NCBI RefSeq assembly: GCF_021412625.1
Contig: NZ_JAKCFI010000003.1
Span: 558,001-622,000, forward strand
Source of the DNA: Myxococcus stipitatus
GTDB taxonomy: Bacteria > Myxococcota > Myxococcia > Myxococcales > Myxococcaceae
Length of the DNA: 64,000 bases
Reading direction: 5' to 3'
Numbering within the stretch: the stretch's first letter is position 1; each line of letters starts with the position of its first letter. The notes under the pieces were generated by a model, which was not told where the DNA came from, did not search any database, and saw nothing but the letters and a program-made list of their open reading frames with translations. The translations under genes were made by a program, and so were the position numbers. Below, piece by piece: positions 8,522-17,659 of this stretch.

Positions 8522-8917
8522 TCAAGGCGCCTTCGGCGCGTCTCCGGACGCATGGGTGACGACGACCCGCGTGCAGGCCCCCGTCGCGTCCCAATGGAAC
8601 TGGACGAGCGAGTCCCCATGGATGCCCTGGACCACTTCGGTCAGCCGGAGGCTGCTCGACGTGCACGCGACCTGGACGCTCGAGGCGTCGCGCGCCGCGC
8701 AGTGCACGACCGGCGCGCCCATGGCGAACGAGAACACCGAACAGCCGATGAACTGCGTGACGTCGCCGCCACCCCGCGCCGCCGCCATCGACCCCCCCGC
8801 GTACCGGGCCGCCAGGTCCACGGTGATGGGCGGGTGGACCTTCAGCGCTCCCCAGGCCGTGGCCGCGACCAGCAGCGTCGCGCCCGCCCCGAGCGAGGCC
8901 GCCCCTGGACTTCCCAT
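8522..8917 (-). CDS. Small exported four-cysteine protein, tandem paralogue 3
   Basis: 131 residues from ATG 8917, with GGAGGG 8 bases upstream. The N-terminus (GAASLGAGATLLVAATAWG) is a short signal-like segment. The conserved set is FIGCSVFSF, VHC, ACTS, DSLVQFHWDATGACTRVVV and a tail ASGDAPKAP. It is the most diverged at the N-terminus of the three. The shared LFxWDxxGxC segment is the best search motif for the family. Function unknown. Confidence 0.72.
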   Translation of the reverse strand: MGSPGAASLGAGATLLVAATAWGALKVHPPITVDLAARYAGGSMAAARGGGDVTQFIGCSVFSFAMGAPVVHCAARDASSVQVACTSSSLRLTEVVQGIHGDSLVQFHWDATGACTRVVVTHASGDAPKAP

Positions 8918-9026
8918 GTCATGTGCCCTCCAGGACGACGGCAGGTCGTCGCGGAGTCGCAGTGTGCGTGGGCGCGGGGGCGGGGCGCAGCGGAACGCCG
9001 GTGCGAGCGTTGGTCCGGAAGTGGGC

Positions 9027-9974
9027 TCACTCCACGGCCGCGTCGCGCGGGAGCTGCCGCACCACGTGGCCCTTCTTCTGGAGCAGCGCCACGATGCCCT
9101 CCGGGCCCACCACGTGTCCCGCGCCCACCACCATCAGGTGGGTGCCGGGCTGGGACAACATTCCCTCCAGCTTCGCCGCCATCTGGACGTTGCGCTCGAA
9201 GAAGATGCGCTCGTACACGGGCCGGTACGTCGGGTCGTTGGCCCCGTCCAGCAGCAGCCCCGTCATGCCGGCCGCGTCCCCGGCCTTCCACGCGGCGGTG
9301 AGCGTCTCCAGGATTTCCGCCGGCGACTTCTCCCGGCGCAGCTGGTCGCGCAACATCAGGTTCTGCAACGCGTCCGGCGTGCCCGCGAGCATGCGCAGCT
9401 GGCTGTCCGCGGACTCCAGCTCCACCACCTGCTTGTGGTTCGCGTGGGCGCGGTCGAGGAAGGCCCGGTCCACGCCGTTGCCCTGCTCGTAGCCCGCCTT
9501 CTGGAACTCCAGGTTGGTGAGCACCATCCCCGCCAGCCACGGCTTGAGCCGCTCGATGGAGGCCTGCTGCACGCCCAGCCGCATCGTCATCCGGCCCAGC
9601 AGCGCGAGCGTCGCCGAGTCCAGCCGCTTCGACAGGCCCTGGCCCTCCGGGAACATGCCCAGCTCCCGCACCAGCTTCTGCATCGCCTCCGCGTCCGTCC
9701 GGGTGGTGTCCACCTCCACCGCCAGCACGTCCGCGCGGGCGAAGGCCGCCTCCATCGACGGCGGCAGCGCCAGCGCCCCCGCCTTGCCCATGTGGATGGA
9801 GCCGACCAGGTACGCGGTGCCCCCGCCGTCGGCGCCCTTCACCTCCCACAGGAAGGCGTTGCCGGTGTCGACCGGGACATAGGGCGCCGCGGCGGGCGTG
9901 GTGGCGCACCCGACACCCAGCAGCGCGACCAGGACGAGGACCAGCGACGACGGCAGGGACGACAGGCGCTTCAT
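9027..9974 (-). CDS. TraB/GumN family lipoprotein
   Basis: 315 residues from ATG 9974, with GGGGAAAG upstream. Lipobox LLGVGCATT. The TraB/GumN hallmarks are present: GSIHMGKAGALALP near the N-terminus, AVEVDTT, and near the C-terminus MVVGAGHVVGPEGIVALLQKKGH. The family is related to the Tiki fold and is thought to be metal-dependent proteolytic, with the GxH motifs as ligands. Activity here is inferred only. It is most likely anchored in the outer membrane. It is divergent from the TetR gene at 10266. Confidence 0.85.
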   Translation of the reverse strand: MKRLSSLPSSLVLVLVALLGVGCATTPAAAPYVPVDTGNAFLWEVKGADGGGTAYLVGSIHMGKAGALALPPSMEAAFARADVLAVEVDTTRTDAEAMQKLVRELGMFPEGQGLSKRLDSATLALLGRMTMRLGVQQASIERLKPWLAGMVLTNLEFQKAGYEQGNGVDRAFLDRAHANHKQVVELESADSQLRMLAGTPDALQNLMLRDQLRREKSPAEILETLTAAWKAGDAAGMTGLLLDGANDPTYRPVYERIFFERNVQMAAKLEGMLSQPGTHLMVVGAGHVVGPEGIVALLQKKGHVVRQLPRDAAVE

Positions 9975-10265
9975 GGCGAGGACTTTCCCCTTCGGTGGGC
10001 CCCCATCGAACCATCGCCGACCCGCCGCGGCAAAAACCCCTTTCGCGCCCGCTCGGCGGCCAGGGACGCCGCGCCCTCCCGATGCCATACTGCGCCCGCC
10101 AGCAGGTCGGGTTCTCCCGGAATGATCCGGAGCTCGTCGGCACGCCGGACTGGGGGACCGTCGGACATCGTCGTGACGCCCTGCGTCGCCCCCAGACAAT
10201 GACGCGCGGAGCCATTCTCCGCGCTTTGACAACCCCGTCGGGCGGGTGTTACCGCTAGGTGAAAC

Positions 10266-10988
<723 letters not shown>

Positions 10989-10997
10989 ACGACACCC

Positions 10998-11993
10998 ATG
11001 CGATACGCGCAGATCCTCTCCACCGGCCGTTACGTCCCCGAGAAGGTCCTCACCAACGCGGACGTCGAGAAGATTCTCGGCGAGCCCGTGGACGAGTGGC
11101 TCCAGCAGAACGTCGGCATCAAGGCGCGCCACGTGATGGCCGACACGCAGGCCACCAGCGATTTGTGCGTCGCCGCCGCCCGCCAGGCCCTGGAGCGCTC
11201 CGGGACGAAGCCGGAGGAGCTGGACCTAGTCATCGTCGCCACCGACACGCCGGACTACCTCAGCCCCGCCACCTCCTCCGTCGTCCAGGCCAAGCTGGGC
11301 GCGACGAAGGCCGGCACCTACGACCTCAACTGCGCGTGCGCCGGCTGGGTGACGGCGCTGGACGTGGGCTCCAAGACGATTGCGGCCGATGACAGCTACC
11401 ACCGCATCCTCGTGGTGGGCGCGTACGGCATGACGCGCTACGTGAACTGGAAGGACAAGAAGACCTGCACCCTGTTCGCGGACGGCGCGGGCGCGGTGGT
11501 GCTGGGCGCGGGCGACAAGCCCGGCTTCATGGGCGCGAAGCTCCTGGCCAACGGCGAGTACCACGACGCGCTCGGCATCTACACCGGCGGCACGCACCGC
11601 CCGGCCACCGCGGAGACGCTGCCCCTGACGGGCGGCAAGCCCGCCGTGCAGTTCGTGCGCAAGTTCCCCGCGACCTTCAACACGGAGCGCTGGCCCATGC
11701 TGCTGGACCAGCTCCTGACGAAGCAGCACCAGACGCTGGACGACGTGAAGCTCTTCGTCTTCACCCAGCTCAACCTGCGCACCATCGAAGCGACCATGAA
11801 GGCGCTGAACCAGCCCATGGCGAAGGCGCACTACACGATGGACAAGTGGGGCTACACGGGCTCCGCCTGCATCCCCATGACGCTCGATGACGCGGTGGTG
11901 CAGGGCAAGGTGAAGCGCGGCGACCTGGTGGCCTTCTGCGCCAGCGGCGGCGGCCTGGCCATGGCCTCCGCCCTCTACCGCTGGACGGCCTGA
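10998..11993 (+). CDS. KAS III (FabH)-like enzyme with altered active site
   Basis: 331 residues, FabH length. The thiolase-fold nucleophile is kept: C114 in LNCACAGW. LFADGAGAVVLG matches FabH. The other two FabH catalytic positions are changed: the PHQAN region reads FTQLN (T256 for His244) and the GNTSAAS region reads GYTGSAC (Y286 for Asn274). In FabH these two residues support decarboxylation of malonyl-ACP, so this enzyme probably does not perform standard chain initiation. Acyl transfer or non-decarboxylative condensation is inferred. It lies between TetR and an acyl-CoA ligase in one apparent operon. Confidence 0.82.
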   Translation: MRYAQILSTGRYVPEKVLTNADVEKILGEPVDEWLQQNVGIKARHVMADTQATSDLCVAAARQALERSGTKPEELDLVIVATDTPDYLSPATSSVVQAKLGATKAGTYDLNCACAGWVTALDVGSKTIAADDSYHRILVVGAYGMTRYVNWKDKKTCTLFADGAGAVVLGAGDKPGFMGAKLLANGEYHDALGIYTGGTHRPATAETLPLTGGKPAVQFVRKFPATFNTERWPMLLDQLLTKQHQTLDDVKLFVFTQLNLRTIEATMKALNQPMAKAHYTMDKWGYTGSACIPMTLDDAVVQGKVKRGDLVAFCASGGGLAMASALYRWTA

Positions 11994-12008
11994 GGCATGG
12001 AGGCGCGC

Positions 12009-13562
12009 ATGTTCATCGGCGACTGGATGGGGCGGGGCGCCCTGTACTGGCCGGAGCAGGTGGCGGTGGTGGACACGGCCCGGGGTGACGCCGGCCGGTT
12101 CACCTACCGCGCGATGAACGCGCGCGCCGAGGCGCTCGGGGGCTGGCTGCGCGACGTGGCCGGCGTGAAGAAGGGCGACCGCGTGGCCCTGGTGGCCCAC
12201 AACGGCGTGGAGTACCTGGACGCCCTCTTCGCCTGCGGCAAGGTGGGCGCCATCTTCGTGCCCTACAACTGGCGCCTGCACGCCGCGGAGCTGGCGGACC
12301 TGGTGCGCGCCATCCGCCCGCGCGTGCTGCTGTTCGGCGACGACTTCCGCGACGCGGTGGCCCACGCGCGCGAGCAGGTGGGCGCGTCCCTGAGGCTCGT
12401 CGCCCTGGAGGCCCAGGGGCTGCCCGGCGCGGACGCATACGCGGACGTGCTGACTCACCGGCCCGCCTCGCCCGTGAGCAACGACGCGGTGTCCGAGGAG
12501 GACACCCTCTGCCTGCTGTTCACCGGCGGCACCACGGGGCGCTCGAAGGGCGCGTGCGTCAGCTACCGCATGGTGGCGTGGAACACGCTCAACACGCTGG
12601 TGCACGAGGTGCGCGCGGGCGACGTCACGGTGACGCACACGCCCATGTTCCACACCGGCGGGCTGCTCGTGTACACGCTGCCCCTGCTCACCGTGGGCGG
12701 CACCGTGGTCATCATGCGGCGGTGGGACCCGGAGGAGCTGCTCGCCCTGGTCCCGCGCGAGAAGGTGTCGCTGTTCTTCGCGGTGCCCACCCAGTACCAG
12801 CAGCTGCTCGACTCGCCGCGCTTCGCGACGACGGACTTCTCCACCGTGCGCTTCATGACGAGCGGCGGCGCGGCGCTGCCGGTGCCGCTCATCCAGGCGT
12901 GGCAGGCGGTGCACGCGGTGCCCTTCAAGCAGGGCTTCGGCATGACGGAGTTCGGCCCGGGAATCTTCAGCATGGGGCCCGAGTTCGCGGTGTCGAAGGC
13001 GGGCTCCATCGGCCGGCCCAACTACTTCGTCTCCGCGAAGCTGGTGGACGACGAGGGCCGCGTGGTGCCGGTGGGCGAGGTGGGAGAGCTGGTCCTCAAG
13101 GGCCCCTCCATGTGCTCCGGCTACTTCGAGGACGAGGCCGCCACGCGCGAGGCCATCGACGCGGACGGCTGGTTCCACACCGGGGACCTGGCGCGCCAGG
13201 ACGCGGACGGCTTCTTCACCATCGCCGGCCGCAAGAAGGACATGTTCATCTCCGGCGGGGAGAACGTGTATCCGCTGGAGCTGGAGACGGTGCTCTACGA
13301 GCACGCCGCCGTACAGCAGTGCTCCGTGGTCGGCGTGCCCGACGCGAAGTGGGGCGAGGTGGGGCGGGCCTTCGTGGTGCTCAAGCCGGGCGAGCACGCG
13401 TCCGAGGACGCGCTGCTGGAGCACCTGCGCGGCCGGCTGGCGCGCTTCAAGGTGCCCAAGCGGGTGGTGCTGGTGGAGCGCCTGCCGGTGTCCGCGGCGG
13501 GGAAGATTCTCAAGCGCGAGCTGCGCGAGGCGGCCATCGCCGCCGATACAGTGAACCGTTGA
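12009..13562 (+). CDS. Acyl-CoA synthetase / AMP-dependent ligase
   Basis: 517 residues of the ANL superfamily. Motifs in order: LLFTGGTTGRSKGA (phosphate loop), GFGMTEFGPG, GWFHTGDLARQDADGFF, GRKKDMFISGGENVYPLELE, and the C-terminal lysine motif SAAGKILKREL. It activates a carboxylic acid with ATP and then forms an acyl-CoA thioester; the substrate is not evident. The ATG at 12009 is chosen because GGAGG lies 5 bases upstream; ATG 11997 is the alternative. It directly follows the KAS III-like gene and probably supplies or recycles its acyl substrate. It is clearly similar to the ligase at 22175. Confidence 0.88.
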   Translation: MFIGDWMGRGALYWPEQVAVVDTARGDAGRFTYRAMNARAEALGGWLRDVAGVKKGDRVALVAHNGVEYLDALFACGKVGAIFVPYNWRLHAAELADLVRAIRPRVLLFGDDFRDAVAHAREQVGASLRLVALEAQGLPGADAYADVLTHRPASPVSNDAVSEEDTLCLLFTGGTTGRSKGACVSYRMVAWNTLNTLVHEVRAGDVTVTHTPMFHTGGLLVYTLPLLTVGGTVVIMRRWDPEELLALVPREKVSLFFAVPTQYQQLLDSPRFATTDFSTVRFMTSGGAALPVPLIQAWQAVHAVPFKQGFGMTEFGPGIFSMGPEFAVSKAGSIGRPNYFVSAKLVDDEGRVVPVGEVGELVLKGPSMCSGYFEDEAATREAIDADGWFHTGDLARQDADGFFTIAGRKKDMFISGGENVYPLELETVLYEHAAVQQCSVVGVPDAKWGEVGRAFVVLKPGEHASEDALLEHLRGRLARFKVPKRVVLVERLPVSAAGKILKRELREAAIAADTVNR

Positions 13563-13698
13563 CGTCTCGCGGCTGACGCCGCGCCGCGTCGTGTCTGTGT
13601 TTCAGGGGGCGTGGGTCTGTCCTTGGCAGGGGCGACCTGGATGCCTGTCGGCTGTCGTGACAACCCGGCGGTGACGCCGGAGAGATGGGAGCACTCAC

Positions 13699-14292
13699 AT
13701 GAAGAAGAAGCTGCTGTCGGCCGTGATGCTTTGCACGCTGGGACTCTGGGGCTGCGGCGATGACGAGGATCCACCCGTCCAGAAGCCCACGCTGAACAGC
13801 TCCGCGAACATCCTGGCCTTCCTCGAGGGCAAGTCGCTGCTCATGGAGGGCGCCAACATCCCCTCGCACCCCAATGGCTATAGCGAGGACATGGACTTCG
13901 GGGCCTCGTCGCAGTGTTATCAGAAGGTCACCATGTCGGTGGCCGGTGGCAACTTCAAGGTGGACAGCATCCCGGGCACCATCACGGATGGCGTCTGCCA
14001 CCACGATGTCGCCAAGAACCCGCTGTCCTTCACCTCCACCACCGTCCTCATCGAGAACGTAGCGGCCGACGGGAGCTGCTTCGACGTGACGTTCTCCTTC
14101 CCGGGCGGGCTCGTGCAGGAGGGCCGCGGCGGCTTCACGGCCGACCAGAAGACGCTCAAGCTGGAGCTCTTCTTCAAGAGCCAGGCGACCGGCATCCGCT
14201 GCGCGAACGGCGCGGTGGGCCAGGCGGGCACCGTGACGCTCGGCTCGAACCCGTTCACGGGCAACGCCGTGCAGGTCTACGCCATCCAGTAG
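13699..14292 (+). CDS. Lipoprotein of unknown function
   Basis: 197 residues. The signal peptide KKKLLSAVMLCTLGLWGCGD has a lipobox with Cys19. The mature part is acidic at first (GDDEDPP) and then beta-rich with paired cysteines (SSQCYQKV, DGVCHHDV, GSCFDVTF, IRCANGAV). GGAG lies upstream of the ATG. No family recognised. Being just upstream of an outer-membrane barrel gene, an envelope role is plausible, but the 216-base gap suggests separate transcription. Confidence 0.72.
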   Translation: MKKKLLSAVMLCTLGLWGCGDDEDPPVQKPTLNSSANILAFLEGKSLLMEGANIPSHPNGYSEDMDFGASSQCYQKVTMSVAGGNFKVDSIPGTITDGVCHHDVAKNPLSFTSTTVLIENVAADGSCFDVTFSFPGGLVQEGRGGFTADQKTLKLELFFKSQATGIRCANGAVGQAGTVTLGSNPFTGNAVQVYAIQ

Positions 14293-14508
14293 TCGGGAAG
14301 GCGCCGTGGGCCGGTTGGAGGGCGTGCTCCCTCCCTCCTTCCGGCGCCAGGCCCGGGACGCGTCCTCGCGTGCCCGGGCGCTCGCGGAGGAGTGGGAGCC
14401 CCGAGGCCCGAGCGGGTGGACGCGGGAGCGTCCGGGCACGCGACAGCCAGGTTGTGACATCCGAGCCCGGTGCACCGGGCCTGCCCCGTGCGCGGGGTCG
14501 AGGTGGAT

Positions 14509-16167
14509 ATGACGGGAAGTGGGTTTGACGCAGGGGTGGCCCTGCGCCGTGGCGCGATGGCGCTCGCCGCGCTGGGGCTTTGGGGCGTGGCGACGCCGGC
14601 CAGCGCGCAGAGCACGCCGGTGCCCGGCGTGTACGCCGAGTGGACGGAGGCGAAGGACCGCGAGGAGGACGCGGAGCCTCGCGAGTTCACGCTCATCAAC
14701 TACTTCTTCACCCGCTTCTCGGTGACGAACCAGGTGGGGGACCCGGCCGGCCTTCGCGGCGTGGCGCTGGGGCCCATCGGCTCGCCGGTGGGCAGCGCGG
14801 TGAGCGTGCAGTCCGGACGTTCGGCGTACTTCGTCGAGCAGCGCTGGATTCCCGTCATCGAATACAGCCCCTTCTTCGTCGACGGGCTGGCGTCCTTCCG
14901 CGCGCAGTTCGAGGTGGACTTCCTCTGGGGCCGCTCGGCCAACACCATTGGTCAGAACGAGGGCGGCGGCTTCAACGCCGACCAGGTGAACATCCAGACG
15001 AAGAACGTCAACGTCGCCATCTACCCCACGCGCAATCCCAGCCAGCTGACGCTGCTGGTGGGTACGCAGCCGGTCTACGACAACGTCCACGACCCCACGC
15101 GCACGCCGCTGTCGGAGCTGACGCGCACGGGCTACAAGCTGGCCTTCCTCGGCAGCGACGCGACGGGCCTGTCCATCTTCAGCAGCTACAAGGGCCACGC
15201 GCGCCTGAGCCTGATGCCGCTGGGCAGCGCCCAGGCGGACCGCGCCACGCGCAACGACCCGCGCCTGAAGTACATCTGGCTGGCCATGGCGGACTACGTC
15301 TACCCGGTCCGTCCCGCCACCAACGTCGGTGTGTCCGCGTGGTTCCTCAACGACGACACCAAGGGCGACGCGTACGCCTTCGAGGGCCTGGTGAAGAGCG
15401 GCCCGTCGTCCTCGGGCCTGCCGGGCTTCACCGGCACGGCGCGCTTCGACATCTCCCGCCCCAAGGGCAACGTCTTCTGGGTGGGCGCGCACTTCAACCA
15501 CAACATCGACTTCAAGCTGGGCCGGCTCGGGGCCTCCGGCTTCGTCATGTACAACGGCGGCAAGTACACGAGCGACGACCCGGACAACTCGCCCATCGAC
15601 GAGCTGAGCATCTCCGGCCTCTCCGCCAACCTGGAGGTGATGTACCAGTGGGGCCGTGGCCCGGGTGACGTCGCCACGCTGGAGGGCATGTTCACCACCG
15701 GCGACAACAACGTGGGCGACGACCGCTACACCGGCGCTTTCACGCTCAACGAGTACGGCCTGCCGGGCGCGGTGTGGTTCAACCACAAGATGCTCATCCT
15801 GTTCCCGTTCACCAGCACGGTGAACAACTACACGGGCGCGGTGACGGACATCTCCAACCAGGGCTTCGGTCTGCGCGCGGGCATCGCCACGGCGGCCTGG
15901 GACATCGTGCCCAACAAGCTCAACCTCAAGGTGGGCACGGGGCTCGCGAACGCGGGGGCCTCGCCGCCGCGGTGGGACCCGGCGGTGCGGCGCGGGCGCT
16001 TCATCGGCGCGGAGGTGAACGCGGAGCTGCGCTACCACATCCGCTACCTGATGACCGTGGGCCTCCACGGTGGCTACCTCTTCCGCGGCAGCTTCTACGA
16101 TGGCTCCACCACGGTGAAGAGCGACCCGTGGGCGGCCTTCACCACCTTCACCTGGTACGCGTTCTGA
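14509..16167 (+). CDS. Outer-membrane beta-barrel protein
   Basis: 552 residues from ATG 14509 with GAGG upstream. A signal peptide ends VATPASAQ. The body has alternating amphipathic strands with many aromatic residues and loops rich in G, N and D (MYNGGKYTSDDPDNSP, TTGDNNVGDDRYTG). It ends in TTFTWYAF, a C-terminal aromatic signal for BAM insertion. No named porin family recognised. The hydrolase lipoprotein gene starts two bases after its stop, so the two are translationally linked and probably act together at the outer membrane. Confidence 0.78.
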   Translation: MTGSGFDAGVALRRGAMALAALGLWGVATPASAQSTPVPGVYAEWTEAKDREEDAEPREFTLINYFFTRFSVTNQVGDPAGLRGVALGPIGSPVGSAVSVQSGRSAYFVEQRWIPVIEYSPFFVDGLASFRAQFEVDFLWGRSANTIGQNEGGGFNADQVNIQTKNVNVAIYPTRNPSQLTLLVGTQPVYDNVHDPTRTPLSELTRTGYKLAFLGSDATGLSIFSSYKGHARLSLMPLGSAQADRATRNDPRLKYIWLAMADYVYPVRPATNVGVSAWFLNDDTKGDAYAFEGLVKSGPSSSGLPGFTGTARFDISRPKGNVFWVGAHFNHNIDFKLGRLGASGFVMYNGGKYTSDDPDNSPIDELSISGLSANLEVMYQWGRGPGDVATLEGMFTTGDNNVGDDRYTGAFTLNEYGLPGAVWFNHKMLILFPFTSTVNNYTGAVTDISNQGFGLRAGIATAAWDIVPNKLNLKVGTGLANAGASPPRWDPAVRRGRFIGAEVNAELRYHIRYLMTVGLHGGYLFRGSFYDGSTTVKSDPWAAFTTFTWYAF

Positions 16168-16169
16168 CC

Positions 16170-17351
16170 ATGAGCACCTCCCGCGCCATTTCCGCCCTGC
16201 TCCTCGCGGCGGGGCTTTCCTCCGCCGGCTGCGTGCGCTCCTACGCCAGCCAGCCCGCGCTGTCCTTCCAGGACCTCGACTACTCCACGGACGGCTCGAA
16301 GCAGCCCTGGCCCGTGCACCGCGTCGCGCTGCCGGACATCGCCGAGCGCTACCGCCTGGCCACGGTGCCGCACGTGGCCTACGTGGACCTGCCCGGCGCG
16401 TCGCCGGACGCGAAGACGGTCGTCTTCGTGCACGGGCTCGGTTCGTACCTGAAGTTCTGGCGGGCGCAGCTCGACGTCTTCCACGCGCAGGGCTACCGCG
16501 TGCTGGCGGTGGACCTGCCGGGCTACGGCAAGTCGGACAAGCCGGCCACGTTCCCGTACACCATGGAGGCCATGGCGGACGTGGTGCACGCGCTCACGCG
16601 CCAGCTGGGCGTGGACAAGCCCATCCTGGTGGGCCACTCCATGGGCGGGCAGACGTCGCTCTCCTACGCCATCCGCTACCCGGAGGCGCTGGAGGCGCTG
16701 GTGCTGGTCTCTCCCGCCGGCTTCGAGACGTTCTCCTGGAAGGAGAAGGCCTGGTTCGCGCGCGCGATGAGCGTGGACTTCATCAAGTACGCGCCGGAGG
16801 CCAGCATCTGGGGCAGCGTGCGCCAGGGCAACTTCATGCACTGGCGGCCGGAGCTGGACTGGCTCATCGAGGAGCGCGTGCGGCTGGCGAAGTCGCCGGA
16901 GTTCGACTCGTACGCCTACGCCAACGTGCGCACCGTGCAGGGGCTGGCGCACAACGACTTCGTGCGCGAGAACCTGGAGCGCGTGTTGGCGCCCACGCTC
17001 ATCGTCTACGGCACGGATGACCGGCTCATCCCCAACCCGTTCCTCCACGGAGGCGAGGCGCGCGACATCATGGAGCACGGCGCGTCGCGCATCCCCGGCG
17101 CGGCGCTGGTGGCGATGAAGGGCTGCGGCCACACGGTGCAGCTGGACTGCCCGGCGCCGTTCAACGAGGCGGTGCTCGGCTTCCTGAAGGACCCGGCGTC
17201 CGCGCGCCCCTTCACATCGAAGGTGGCGCCGCCGGAGAAGGAGCCAGTGCCGGGCGCGCCCGCGCCGGTGCCGGGCGCGCCGGGGACGCAGCCCTCGCCC
17301 ACGCCCGCCCAGGACGACGCGCCCGCGCCGTCCGATGGCCCGAGTCCCTGA
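16170..17351 (+). CDS. Alpha/beta hydrolase lipoprotein
   Basis: 393 residues. A lipoprotein signal ends SSAGCVRS. The alpha/beta hydrolase fold has an oxyanion HG motif (FVHGLGSY), nucleophile GHSMGGQ, an acid in YGTDDRLIPNP, and a histidine in KGCGHTVQ. The last ~45 residues are a Pro/Ala-rich tail, and its final codons run into a 71-bp tandem repeat. The likely role is esterase or lipase at the outer membrane; substrate unknown. It starts two bases after the barrel gene. Confidence 0.85.
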   Translation: MSTSRAISALLLAAGLSSAGCVRSYASQPALSFQDLDYSTDGSKQPWPVHRVALPDIAERYRLATVPHVAYVDLPGASPDAKTVVFVHGLGSYLKFWRAQLDVFHAQGYRVLAVDLPGYGKSDKPATFPYTMEAMADVVHALTRQLGVDKPILVGHSMGGQTSLSYAIRYPEALEALVLVSPAGFETFSWKEKAWFARAMSVDFIKYAPEASIWGSVRQGNFMHWRPELDWLIEERVRLAKSPEFDSYAYANVRTVQGLAHNDFVRENLERVLAPTLIVYGTDDRLIPNPFLHGGEARDIMEHGASRIPGAALVAMKGCGHTVQLDCPAPFNEAVLGFLKDPASARPFTSKVAPPEKEPVPGAPAPVPGAPGTQPSPTPAQDDAPAPSDGPSP

Positions 17352-17546
17352 GCGCGGCGGGCCGCCTCGTCCTCGCCGTGCCGGACGATGCGAGCGCGCT
17401 GGCTGATGGCCCGAGTCCCTGAGCGTCGCGGGTCGCCTCGTCCTCGCCGCGCCGGACGATGTGAGCGCTCCGTCCGGCGGCCCGAGGCCCCGAGCGCTGC
17501 GGGCCGCCTCGTCCACTCCCCCACGGCGTGGATGAGGCGGCGCGCG
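17334..17546. repeat. 71-bp tandem repeat, three units
   Basis: Units begin at 17334, 17405 and 17476. Units 1 and 2 share GATGGCCCGAGTCCCTGAGC and most of the rest; unit 3 is more diverged, especially in its last third. The stop codon of the hydrolase gene lies in unit 1. The rest of the 17352-17659 gap is GC-rich and shows no gene. Confidence 0.8.
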
Positions 17547-17659
17547 CTCGGGCCATCGTGGCCCCGTCGTGAGCGGGCCGTGTGTCAGGGGCTCCCAGGG
17601 TGTGGTGACGGGCGCGGCGCCTCGTGAGGGCACGCCGCGCCTCGGACACGGAGCGGGGA

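Noticed and set aside
10998..13562. oleABCD-type olefin biosynthesis cluster
   Set aside because: The condensing enzyme is FabH-like rather than OleA-like, no OleB-type hydrolase is adjacent, and the SDR is elsewhere.
17334..17546. CRISPR array
   Set aside because: The 71-bp units are contiguous with no spacers, and no cas gene is near.
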